NCBI GenBank assembly: GCA_965116695.1
Contig: OZ220706.1
Location: 4,154,001-4,218,000 of the forward strand
From: JAJDTT01 sp965116695
GTDB taxonomy: Bacteria; Acidobacteriota; UBA6911; RPQK01; JAJDTT01
Reading direction: 5' to 3'
DNA: 64,000 nucleotides
Shown here: positions 57,478 through 64,000 of the stretch, piece by piece
Layout: each line of letters starts with the position of its first letter
Numbering within the stretch: the first letter of the stretch is position 1
Notes under the pieces: generated by a model
Seen by the model: the letters and a program-made list of their open reading frames with translations, nothing else
Told to the model about the DNA's origin: nothing
The model's database searches: none
Position numbers and translations under genes: made by a program

Positions 57478-58677
57478 CTACCAGTCGACGATCGATCCGT
57501 CGTCCTTGTCGTAAATCGTCCGACCCTCGCGGGGTTCGCCGACCCTCGCCATCAACTTGTCCTCATCGATGGTGATGCCGAGGCCCGGATCCGTCGGCAA
57601 CGGGCGATGGCCGTTCTTGACCGGGGTCAGTGGTTCGGCCAACAGGTCGTGCTCCATGTCGCCGCGCTCCTGGATCATGAAATTGGGAATGCAACCGGCG
57701 ATCTGGAGGCTGGCGGCCAGCGACACGGGACCCTGGGGGTTGTGGGGGGCCAGCGGAGAGTAATACGCCTCGGCCATGCCGGCGATGAGCCTGAGCTCGG
57801 TGATGCCGCCCGCGTAACAGACGTCCGGCTGCAGGATGTAGGCGGCGCGCTTTTCCAGGATTTCGCGGAATCCCCACTTGGTGAAGATGCGCTCTCCCGT
57901 GGCCAGCGGGATATGGGTCTTGGCGGCGATCTCGGCCATGACGTCCACGTTGAGCGCCTGCACCACCTCCTCGTAGAACCACGGATTGTACGGCTCCAGC
58001 GCCTTCACCAGAAGCAGGGCCGTCGGCGGCTGAACGGCGCCGTGAAAGTCGATGCCGATGTCGACGCCGTCCCCGTGCTTCTCGCGCAGCGCCCGGAAGT
58101 TCTCCACCACGGCGTCCACGTATCTCTTGCCCTCGACGTACTTGATCGGCTGGCGTCCCATGGCGTGTGGGCCGACCTTCATGGCGTTGACGCCGGTCTC
58201 CTCACTGACCTTCCCGTAGACCCGGACCCGGTCCCGGGTGGGTCCGCCCAGCAACTTGTAGACCGGGACGCCGTAGACCCTTCCCTTGATGTCCCAGAGC
58301 GCCTGGTCGATCCCGCTCAGGATCGCCGTCTTGATGGGCCCCCCGCGGTAGAAGGCGCCGCGATGGATGGCCTGCCAGTGGTGCACCACCCGGCATGGGT
58401 CCTGGCCCACCAGGTAGTCGCCCACCTCCAGAGCGCCGGCAGCGCACGCCTTGGCGTCGTCCTTGAGCATCTCGCCCCAGCCCACGATCCCGGCGTCGGT
58501 GGAGACCTTGACGAAGACCCAGGTGTTGGTCAGCACGAAGGTCTCGATCTTGGTGACCTTGATCTTGTCGTTGGGGCCGACGGCCGCGGCGCTGGTGCGC
58601 CGGGCGGTGAAGAGGGAATCGAGTCCGAACATGGCGCCCGCGGCGGCTCCAAGGCGAAGCCATTTGCGACGGTTCAT
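57478..58677 (-). CDS. Tat-exported enolase-superfamily dehydratase (galactonate-dehydratase-like)
   Basis: 399 residues from ATG 58677 with a Tat-like N-terminus (NRRKWLRLGAAAGAM). The enolase/mandelate-racemase fold is seen, with metal ligands Asp210 (GIDFHGAV), Glu236 or Glu237 (FYEEVVQ) and Glu262 (TGERIFTKW), and His212 and His312 (APHNPQGPV) as candidate acid/base residues. The pattern IDFHG, TGERIF and APHNPQGP resembles D-galactonate dehydratase DgoD. It should dehydrate a sugar acid to a 2-keto-3-deoxy acid. It is divergent from the SelA-fold gene and near a symporter. An exported dehydratase of this class is unusual. The exact substrate is not determined. Confidence 0.88.
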   Translation of the reverse strand: MNRRKWLRLGAAAGAMFGLDSLFTARRTSAAAVGPNDKIKVTKIETFVLTNTWVFVKVSTDAGIVGWGEMLKDDAKACAAGALEVGDYLVGQDPCRVVHHWQAIHRGAFYRGGPIKTAILSGIDQALWDIKGRVYGVPVYKLLGGPTRDRVRVYGKVSEETGVNAMKVGPHAMGRQPIKYVEGKRYVDAVVENFRALREKHGDGVDIGIDFHGAVQPPTALLLVKALEPYNPWFYEEVVQALNVDVMAEIAAKTHIPLATGERIFTKWGFREILEKRAAYILQPDVCYAGGITELRLIAGMAEAYYSPLAPHNPQGPVSLAASLQIAGCIPNFMIQERGDMEHDLLAEPLTPVKNGHRPLPTDPGLGITIDEDKLMARVGEPREGRTIYDKDDGSIVDW

Positions 58678-58703
58678 AGCCTGAACAATGTTAGCGTGAG
58701 GAG

Positions 58704-58722
58704 CGGCGGTTTCCAACCGCCG
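58704..58722. repeat. GC-rich hairpin between divergent genes
   Basis: CGGCGGTT (58704-58711), loop TCC, AACCGCCG (58715-58722), a perfect 8-bp stem. It is similar in form to the AGCGGGGGT hairpins at 15971 and 16770 and lies between the divergent dehydratase and SelA-fold genes. Confidence 0.5.
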
Positions 58723-58774
58723 AACTCCTTATACTCACGACACTCGCGCGAGGGCAGAAAACCGGAGACGAATC

Positions 58775-59905
58775 ATGAATGTTTACGAACGTCTGGGTGT
58801 GAAAAAGCGGATCAACGCCGCCGCCAACGGGACCTCCATCGGCGGCTCCATCATGTTCCCCGAGGTGGTGGCCGCGATGCAGGAGGCCGGCCAATCCTAC
58901 GTCAGCATCCCGGAACTGCTGGAGAGGGCGGGAAACCGGATCGCCGAACTGGCAGGAGTCGATGCCTGTTATGTCACCAACGGAGCGGCCGCGGGAGTCG
59001 CGGTCTCGGTAGCGGCGTGCATGGCGGGGTCGAGCAACGCCCGGGTCCACCAGTTGCCCGACACGGCCGGGATGAAGGACGAGGTCATCGTCCAACGGAT
59101 GCAGATCAACTTCTACGAACTCATGATCCGGCTGACGGGAGCCCGGATCGTCCCCGTCGGCCTGGCCAATCGAACCTATCCCTGGCACCTGGAGGCGGCC
59201 TTCACCCCTCAGACGGCCGCGGTCGTCCACTTTCCCGCCTATTCGCCCCCCACCGATCTTCCCATCCATCAGGTCATCGAACTGGCGCATGCCCGCGGAA
59301 TCCCGGTGATCGTGGACGCGGCGGCCGAGTTTCCTCCCTTCTCGATCCTGAGCCATTTCTGGAAACTGGGAGCCGACCTCACCATCGTCAGCGGCGGCAA
59401 GGGCCTGCGGGGGCCCCAATCCTCCGGTCTGATCCTGGGGCGAAAGGATCTGGTGGAGGCCTGCGCCATGAACGGCAGCCCCGACCATGGCGTGGGGCGC
59501 CCCATGAAGGTGGGCAAGGAGGAGATCGCCGGTCTCCTGACTGCCGTGGAACTCTGGTCCAACCCCGAGTTCGAGCGGAAGATGTTCGACTGCTACCGCC
59601 GGCGTTCCGGCGCCATGATCGAAATCCTGTCCCAGGTTCCGGGGGTCCGGGTCCATCGGGGAGAGTCCCCTCCCGCATCGACGGGATTGGCCGTGCATCC
59701 CGACGGGCTGCCGTTCACGCTCGTGGACTGGGACCGCGAACGAATCGGAAAGACCGTGGGACAGGTGATGGCGGAATTGTGGGAGGGAAACCCCAGCATC
59801 ATCGTGGCGGAAACACCGACCGGAATCCTCCTCCACCCGGCCACCCTGGAACCGGGCGAGGCGGAAATCGTGGCGGAAAGGGTGTTCAACGTATTGAGCC
59901 CGTAG
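58775..59905 (+). CDS. SelA-fold PLP enzyme (DgaE-like D-glucosaminate-6-phosphate ammonia lyase type)
   Basis: 376 residues of the SelA/SepSecS-related PLP aminotransferase fold. The PLP lysine is in IVSGGKGLRGPQSSG. Other marks are ACYVTNGAAAGVAVSVAAC near the cofactor phosphate, VPVGLANRTY, and IPVIVDAAAEFPP, where Asp contacts the pyridine ring. The length is far shorter than SelA (no N-terminal domain), which fits the DgaE/DUF1114-like group that cleaves amino sugar acids to a 2-keto-3-deoxy acid and ammonia. With the neighbouring sugar-acid dehydratase it suggests degradation of a hexosaminate or related acid. It converges with the symporter gene. No export signal. Confidence 0.82.
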   Translation: MNVYERLGVKKRINAAANGTSIGGSIMFPEVVAAMQEAGQSYVSIPELLERAGNRIAELAGVDACYVTNGAAAGVAVSVAACMAGSSNARVHQLPDTAGMKDEVIVQRMQINFYELMIRLTGARIVPVGLANRTYPWHLEAAFTPQTAAVVHFPAYSPPTDLPIHQVIELAHARGIPVIVDAAAEFPPFSILSHFWKLGADLTIVSGGKGLRGPQSSGLILGRKDLVEACAMNGSPDHGVGRPMKVGKEEIAGLLTAVELWSNPEFERKMFDCYRRRSGAMIEILSQVPGVRVHRGESPPASTGLAVHPDGLPFTLVDWDRERIGKTVGQVMAELWEGNPSIIVAETPTGILLHPATLEPGEAEIVAERVFNVLSP

Positions 59906-59919
59906 ATCCGAACGGGTCC

Positions 59920-61533
59920 TCAGCCTCGAGTGGTGAACGGGGACGGTTCCCGGCGCGAGGACCAGGTCAGTCCGCGGATCCGCTCCGGATCCCGGTTGGG
60001 AAAGACGAAGCTCAGCAACCAGGCCGTTCCCAGAGCGGCCGATGTGGAAGAAGGGATGATCCAGGTGAAGCCCATCCCCTGCGTGGCCAGCCGTTGCGCG
60101 AACTCCGGACTCACCCAACCTCCGACCATACCCACAGCCGAAGGCCCCAGGTACCGAATCAGTTCTCCCGAGTAGGCGACGCCGAGCGCGGTGCCGACAC
60201 CCATCAGGGCAGCCGGCCACACGGCGCGGCTGCCGACCCGGGGAATCAGCATGCCCGCAAGGAACAAGCCTCCCATCCCTCCCGCCAGCGAGTTGAAGGT
60301 CTTGGGGAGGATTGTCGGGATGTCGGCGGTGCCGGTCAGCCGGTCGAAAAGGATGGCGAACAGGGTGACGGCCAGTCCCACCACCAGAGTGATGACACGG
60401 GCCTGGACCACGTGGTTCTTCGTCTGCTTCTTGCGCAACCGGCCGAAGTCGATGGTGGCCACGGTGGCGAAGGAGTTGACGCCCGAGTCGATGGTGGACA
60501 TGGAGGCGGCCAACAGGGCGGCAAAGATGGCGCCGGCGAGTCCGGCGGGAATCCGGGTCGCGACGAAGAAGGGAAAGATGCCGTCCCGACCTTTGCCGCT
60601 GGCCGGATCCAGGTCCGGAGGCAGCGTTCCGGGACCCTGGGTGAAGTAATAGATCAGGCTGGCGCCGATGACCGTGAGCAGCACCAGCAGCAGGACGTCG
60701 ACGGCGGCGCTGGTGACGTAGCTTCGCTTGGCCGCCCTCAGGTCCACCGTCGAAAAGTAGCGCTGCATGATGGTCTGGTTGGCGGTGTGGGCCATGAGCG
60801 TCCAGAGGCAGCCTCCCAGGATGAGAGTGACCACGGTGGCCGGAATTGTGGGGTCCAACGAAGCCAGAGGCATGATTTCGTTTTCCCTGGCGTTCACGGC
60901 CTGAATCCAGTCCAGTGGTCCCGACCCGGTGGACATGGCCACGAACCCGATGGCGAACAGGCCGCCCCCCACCAGGAGCGCCACCTGGATCACGTCGGTC
61001 CAGATTACGGCCCGGATCCCGCCCATCATGGTGTAGAGGGTGGCGACGGTCCCGACGCTGACGATGATGAGCACCAGGGGCAACTCGGTGGCGACGGCCA
61101 GCGCCCGGGCGGAGAGGAGCACGATCACGCCCATGTAGACGGTCATGAACAGCAGGAACATGGTGGCTCCGAGAAGCCTCACCGAGAGGCTGAAGCGATG
61201 TTCCAGGTACTCGTAGGCGGTGGTGAAGCGGAAGCGGACGAAGAAGGGGATGGTGACGAACAGAACCAGCACGACGGTGATGGCGATGCCCACCAGCGTG
61301 TTCAGGAAGATGGCGAAGCCGAAACGCCAGACCACTCCCGGGGTTCCCAAGTAGGCGACGCTGGAGAGCAGAGTGGCGATCAGGCTGACCCCGACGGCGA
61401 ACCACGGCATGCGGCGGCCGCCCAGAAAATACTCCTCGTCGCTGTGCTGCCGCCTGGACAGCCTCCAGCCAAGCAGCATCATGCCCAAGAGGTAGGCGAC
61501 CAGGATCAGGTGATCGACGACGTGAAGTCTCAC
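59920..61533 (-). CDS. sodium:solute symporter (SSS family), copy 2
   Basis: 537 residues from the GTG at 61533, preceded by a ribosome site GGGGAGAA 8 bases upstream. About 13 membrane segments. Fold motifs: SDEEYFLGGRRMPWFAVG, AYLGTPGVVWRFGFA, TANQTIMQRYFSTVDLRAA and FAALLAASMSTIDSGVNS, the sodium-site helix. It resembles the symporter at 37967 (same TIDSGVNS/SVDSGVNS pattern), although the two are clearly different. The longer open frame has no better start. It converges with the SelA-fold gene, and its partner substrate is probably the sugar acid dehydrated by 57478. Confidence 0.93.
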   Translation of the reverse strand: MRLHVVDHLILVAYLLGMMLLGWRLSRRQHSDEEYFLGGRRMPWFAVGVSLIATLLSSVAYLGTPGVVWRFGFAIFLNTLVGIAITVVLVLFVTIPFFVRFRFTTAYEYLEHRFSLSVRLLGATMFLLFMTVYMGVIVLLSARALAVATELPLVLIIVSVGTVATLYTMMGGIRAVIWTDVIQVALLVGGGLFAIGFVAMSTGSGPLDWIQAVNARENEIMPLASLDPTIPATVVTLILGGCLWTLMAHTANQTIMQRYFSTVDLRAAKRSYVTSAAVDVLLLVLLTVIGASLIYYFTQGPGTLPPDLDPASGKGRDGIFPFFVATRIPAGLAGAIFAALLAASMSTIDSGVNSFATVATIDFGRLRKKQTKNHVVQARVITLVVGLAVTLFAILFDRLTGTADIPTILPKTFNSLAGGMGGLFLAGMLIPRVGSRAVWPAALMGVGTALGVAYSGELIRYLGPSAVGMVGGWVSPEFAQRLATQGMGFTWIIPSSTSAALGTAWLLSFVFPNRDPERIRGLTWSSRREPSPFTTRG

Positions 61534-61794
61534 CGGGAATTCTCCCCGTCTGACATCGTTCTGCAAGACAATTTGCCCGGATACCTTCGCATGGGTTTGA
61601 AGAGGCCTTGGATTCTGTCCTGGAGGGACGATCTGTCCGGAACGGTCCATGAGATCATACCCTGACCCCGGCTTGGGATCACGCCGCGGCCGGGGATGGA
61701 AGCCGGGGGTATTTTCGGCTGGTCCGGTCACGAGCCGGCCATCGATTCCCGAATATCAGTTCCGAACATCGCCAGTGGGAAAGGACTCTCGGAC

Positions 61795-61827
61795 TTGACG
61801 GCGAGCATAGTAAGTCTTTATCTTACT
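61795..61827 (+). promoter_or_regulatory. promoter and operator of the third toxin-antitoxin pair
   Basis: TTGACG (61795-61800) is followed after 17 bases by TTATCT. AGTAAG (61809-61814) and CTTACT (61822-61827) form a perfect inverted repeat across the -10 region, 4 bases before the antitoxin ATG. This predicts self-repression and a nearly leaderless transcript. Confidence 0.5.
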
Positions 61828-61831
61828 CGAT

Positions 61832-62062
61832 ATGAAGACTACCATTTCATCCAAGGGACAAATCGTGTTGCCGGCAGAATTCCGGAAACAGGACCAGATT
61901 GAACCCGGTCAGGAATTCGACGTCGAGCGCTTGGATCGAGGTGAGTATCGGTTCATTCGGCGGACGAAACCACCGAACGAGGGTCTGGTCGACTGGTTGC
62001 TCAGTTGTCCCGAGAAAGGATTCTTCACTCCCATCGATTCCGAATCGACGGACACTCTGTGA
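61832..62062 (+). CDS. AbrB/MazE-type antitoxin
   Basis: 76 residues. The N-terminus has the SpoVT-AbrB swapped-hairpin DNA-binding motif (TTISSKGQIVLPAEFRKQ, then PGQEFDVERLDRGEY). The C-terminal part is acidic and Pro-rich and would bind the toxin. The stop and the toxin start overlap as GTGA. It is the first gene of the third toxin-antitoxin pair. Its operator is the perfect inverted repeat immediately upstream. Confidence 0.85.
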   Translation: MKTTISSKGQIVLPAEFRKQDQIEPGQEFDVERLDRGEYRFIRRTKPPNEGLVDWLLSCPEKGFFTPIDSESTDTL

Positions 62063-62481
62063 AGTATCTTGTCGACGCCAATGTCCTGAGTGAACCGACC
62101 AAGCGAAGTCCACACACCGGTGTAGTCGAATGGCTCCGGCAGAACGAACGAGAAATCGTCGTCGATCCGATCGTTCTTGGTGAGATTAGATTCGGCATTC
62201 TTCTGCTTCCTTGGGGACAGAACCGGCAGAGACTCGAACGATGGTTCCGGGCCGGCATACAGGGCATTGAATGCCTCCCGTGGGAATCGGACTGCGCACT
62301 ACGTTGGGCGCGGCTGCTGGCGGAGCTCCGTGCATCCGGCCGTGCGATGCCATTTAAGGACAGCCTCATCGCCGCCACGGCCTTGCTACACGGGTTGATT
62401 GTCGCCACCCGCAACGTAAGGGACTTCGAGAAGGCGGGCCTTCGAGTCATCGACCCCTTCGTCGATCCTCGAATCAATTGA
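62059..62481 (+). CDS. VapC-type PIN-domain toxin, third locus
   Basis: 140 residues from the GTG at 62059, which overlaps the antitoxin stop. The earlier frame without a natural start was not used. PIN acidic residues are in YLVDANVLSE (Asp), VLGEIRFGIL (Glu), PFKDSLIAATA (Asp) and the RNVRDFEKAG end (Asp). It is presumed an RNase toxin. The pair lies between the symporter operon and the VOC gene. Confidence 0.87.
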   Translation: MKYLVDANVLSEPTKRSPHTGVVEWLRQNEREIVVDPIVLGEIRFGILLLPWGQNRQRLERWFRAGIQGIECLPWESDCALRWARLLAELRASGRAMPFKDSLIAATALLHGLIVATRNVRDFEKAGLRVIDPFVDPRIN

Positions 62482-62566
62482 CTGACGTGACTCTGTCTTT
62501 AGATTTGGAGCCCAGGAAGACGCGCCGAATTCACCTGTTACCCACTGTTCGCGGGAGACACGAAAA

Positions 62567-63034
62567 ATGCCTGAGAAACGGTGCCGAGGCGTTCGGTACG
62601 CTCACACCAACCTGGTCGCCGATGACTGGAGAGCCATGGTGAAATTCTACGTGGAGGTCTTCGGCTGCCGTCCGGTCGGGACGGAACGGGATCGGCGGGG
62701 AGCGCAGATCGACGCCCTCACCGGTCTCGAGGGAGTCCACATGGCGGGAATCCATCTGAAGCTTCCCGGATATGGCGACGGCGGCCCCACGCTCGAGATC
62801 TTCCAATTCGACGACAACGCCCGGCGCCCCGCCCCGGCCGTCAACCGGCCCGGGTTCGCACACATCGCCTTCCAGGTGGACGATCTGGAAGGGAAGCGCC
62901 TTCAGGTGCTGGAGCGGGGAGGTGCGGATCTGGGGAGCGTGACCACCCTGGACATCCCGGAAGAGGGCCGCCTCACCCTCGTCTACATGACCGACCCGGA
63001 GGGCAACATCGTCGAGCTGCAGTACTGGCATTAG
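62567..63034 (+). CDS. glyoxalase/VOC-family metalloprotein
   Basis: 155 residues of the vicinal-oxygen-chelate fold, two beta-alpha-beta-beta-beta modules. RYAHTNLVADDWRAMVKFYVEVFGC begins with His near the N-terminus and GPTLEIFQF ends the first module with Glu; FAHIAFQVDD starts the second with His and GNIVELQYWH ends it with Glu, so the four metal ligands are plausible. The substrate is not visible; glyoxalase, dioxygenase and resistance functions are possible. It lies 85 bases after the toxin gene and converges with sixA. Not obviously part of an operon. Confidence 0.87.
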   Translation: MPEKRCRGVRYAHTNLVADDWRAMVKFYVEVFGCRPVGTERDRRGAQIDALTGLEGVHMAGIHLKLPGYGDGGPTLEIFQFDDNARRPAPAVNRPGFAHIAFQVDDLEGKRLQVLERGGADLGSVTTLDIPEEGRLTLVYMTDPEGNIVELQYWH

Positions 63035-63083
63035 TGCGGCAAGGGTCCCGCGCGGCGCCGGGACCGGGGCGCTCCGGAGGCCC

Positions 63084-63584
63084 CTACATCACGGACTTCA
63101 CCAGCTTCGGAGTGACGAACCAGATCAGGCTCCCCTCGCCCCAGCCGACGTCCCCCCAGCGGTCCCGCGGCAGGTCGATCCGGGCCATGGCCGCGGTGGG
63201 GAATCTCGTCTGGGCTCTCCCGACGAGGCGGCCGGTCAGCGCGGAACAAGTGGGTTGGTGGCCGGCCAGCAACAGGCGCGAATCGGCATCGGAGCAGCCG
63301 CGGATGATCTTCAGCATCTCGTCCGTGGTGGTGTCGTACAGATCCCCGGTGGCTTCCAGGGGACAGGGCCATTCGCCGGCTTGAGCAGCCAGTTCCACGG
63401 TGCGCCACGCCCGTACCGCAGAGGAGGAGATCACCCGGTCCGGGACCTGGTCCAACCGGGAAAGGTAACGTCCCATCCGCTTGGCGGCGGCGATTCCCCG
63501 ACGCGACAACGGCCGTTCGTGGTCAATCCCGTACGCGGCGCGCCAATCCGATTTGGCATGCCGAAAAATGAGCAGTTGTTTCAT
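63084..63584 (-). CDS. sixA: phosphohistidine phosphatase SixA-like protein
   Basis: 166 residues of the histidine phosphatase (phosphoglycerate mutase-like) family. The catalytic RHAKS motif is at residues 8-12, with the second-site histidine in LLLAGHQPT and SSSAVRAWRTVEL near the middle. It removes phosphate from phosphohistidine in proteins or small molecules. SixA homologs are often near polyphosphate kinase genes, and ppk1 begins 236 bases upstream, divergent. The partner of SixA here is not visible. Confidence 0.92.
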   Translation of the reverse strand: MKQLLIFRHAKSDWRAAYGIDHERPLSRRGIAAAKRMGRYLSRLDQVPDRVISSSAVRAWRTVELAAQAGEWPCPLEATGDLYDTTTDEMLKIIRGCSDADSRLLLAGHQPTCSALTGRLVGRAQTRFPTAAMARIDLPRDRWGDVGWGEGSLIWFVTPKLVKSVM

Positions 63585-63820
63585 GGCCGGCTGGATCCTG
63601 TCTTCATCCGAAGTACAGTCAGTCTACTACGGCCCGTCGTCAAGCATGCAAGCCAGGGAGAGTGGAGACCGAGGAGGGATGAGCTTGGCCACTGGTGGCG
63701 TCCGCCGTTCCCGGTCAGGCGCAATGGAGCGTGTAGCCGCTAAGAAAATGGGGGAAATTCGGCTTCCCGTACCCTTGAAGAACTCGGGTCTGTTGTGGTC
63801 CAATTTAATGAAGCTTCGCG

Positions 63821-64000
63821 ATGTCAGTCGTTACTGGAACGTCGTCCTCAGCTCCGCCCCGCATTGCAGTCAAATCCCCGGAAGCCTACTTCAATCGGGA
63901 GCTAAGCTGGCTGGGCTTCGCCAGCCGTGTGGTCGCCCTGGTGGAGAATCGCGAACTTCCCCTCCTGGAGCGAGTCAAATTCGCCGGAATCGCCGGCATG
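63821..64000 (+). CDS. ppk1: polyphosphate kinase 1, N-terminal part, cut by the window edge
   Basis: Only the first 60 codons are present. The sequence includes AYFNRELSWLGFASRVV and PLLERVKFAGIAGM, the N-terminal domain of Ppk1 (usual form YFNRELSWLxFNxRVL). It makes inorganic polyphosphate from ATP. The start is the ATG at 63821; an upstream ATG at 63808 is in another frame. TTGTGG and TTTAAT near 63794-63808 could be a promoter but are weak. It is divergent from sixA. Confidence 0.9.
   Translation, partial: MSVVTGTSSSAPPRIAVKSPEAYFNRELSWLGFASRVVALVENRELPLLERVKFAGIAGM

Noticed and set aside
57607..61665. Very long plus-strand open frame (1352 codons) through several genes
   Set aside because: It runs antisense through the dehydratase and the symporter and crosses the SelA-fold gene in another frame; the product is low-complexity and has no family signal. 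GC-rich DNA often gives such shadow frames.
1..64000. CRISPR array, prophage, integrase, insertion sequence or tRNA attachment site
   Set aside because: No regularly spaced repeats, no DDE or tyrosine recombinase motifs and no tRNA could be found by reading.

Overview
The window is GC-rich and gene-dense, about 52 protein genes on both strands, with no rRNA, tRNA, CRISPR array, integrase or transposase that I could recognise. A complete lpxC and a TonB-dependent receptor indicate an outer membrane with lipid A. DUF1501 and cytochrome/DUF1549/DUF1553 proteins, many secreted sulfatases, sialidase-like and propeller proteins, Tat-exported Gfo/Idh/MocA oxidoreductases and the order amidase-GerMN-rph-rdgB fit an Acidobacteriota-type genome, possibly an environmental or host-associated lineage. 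A relative such as Planctomycetota or Poribacteria cannot be excluded from sequence alone.

Layout. 1-9.1 kb: a cut-off unknown gene, then on the minus strand a serine hydrolase coupled to a DUF1501 protein, a DUF1549/DUF1553 cytochrome protein, an alpha/beta hydrolase, a toxin remnant and a sulfatase. 9.2-15.9 kb: a plus-strand secreted glycan operon (barrel lipoprotein, propeller, sialidase-like protein, propeller). 16.1-16.8 kb: a VapBC pair beside a remnant of a kelch gene. 16.8-22.3 kb: a minus-strand operon of TonB receptor, PQQ-like propeller, Cys-rich small protein and DUF4198-kelch protein. 23-28.3 kb: an orphan Cache sensor followed by what looks like a catabolic operon (metal lactonase/esterase, sugar isomerase, dehydrogenase, transaldolase-like aldolase). 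28.3-35.1 kb: housekeeping genes (ThiF/MoeB E1, LolA-like protein, lpxC, amidase, GerMN, rph, rdgB). 35.1-40.4 kb: thioredoxin-domain protein, queC, a sodium:solute symporter and a PhyH dioxygenase. 40.6-46.8 kb: three FG-GAP proteins, two in a tandem duplication, one of them fused to the propeller family. 46.8-47.5 kb: a second toxin-antitoxin pair. 47.8-57.4 kb: an oxidoreductase, three more propeller paralogs, a sulfatase, a lipoprotein and a barrel protein. 57.5-61.5 kb: an enolase-superfamily dehydratase, a SelA-fold PLP enzyme and a second symporter. 61.8-64 kb: a third VapBC pair, a VOC protein, SixA and the start of ppk1.

The main theme is extracellular attack on complex, probably sulfated, glycans (sulfatases, sialidase-like protein, six propeller paralogs, barrel proteins), uptake by symporters or the TonB receptor, and intracellular or periplasmic processing of sugar acids and lactones by isomerases, dehydrogenases, a dehydratase and an aldolase. 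The most unusual feature is the six-member secreted propeller family with a shared C-terminal module and two invariant aspartates. I recognise it only as resembling the five-bladed GH32/43/68 superfamily. All functional statements rest on motifs read by eye; no database search was run.
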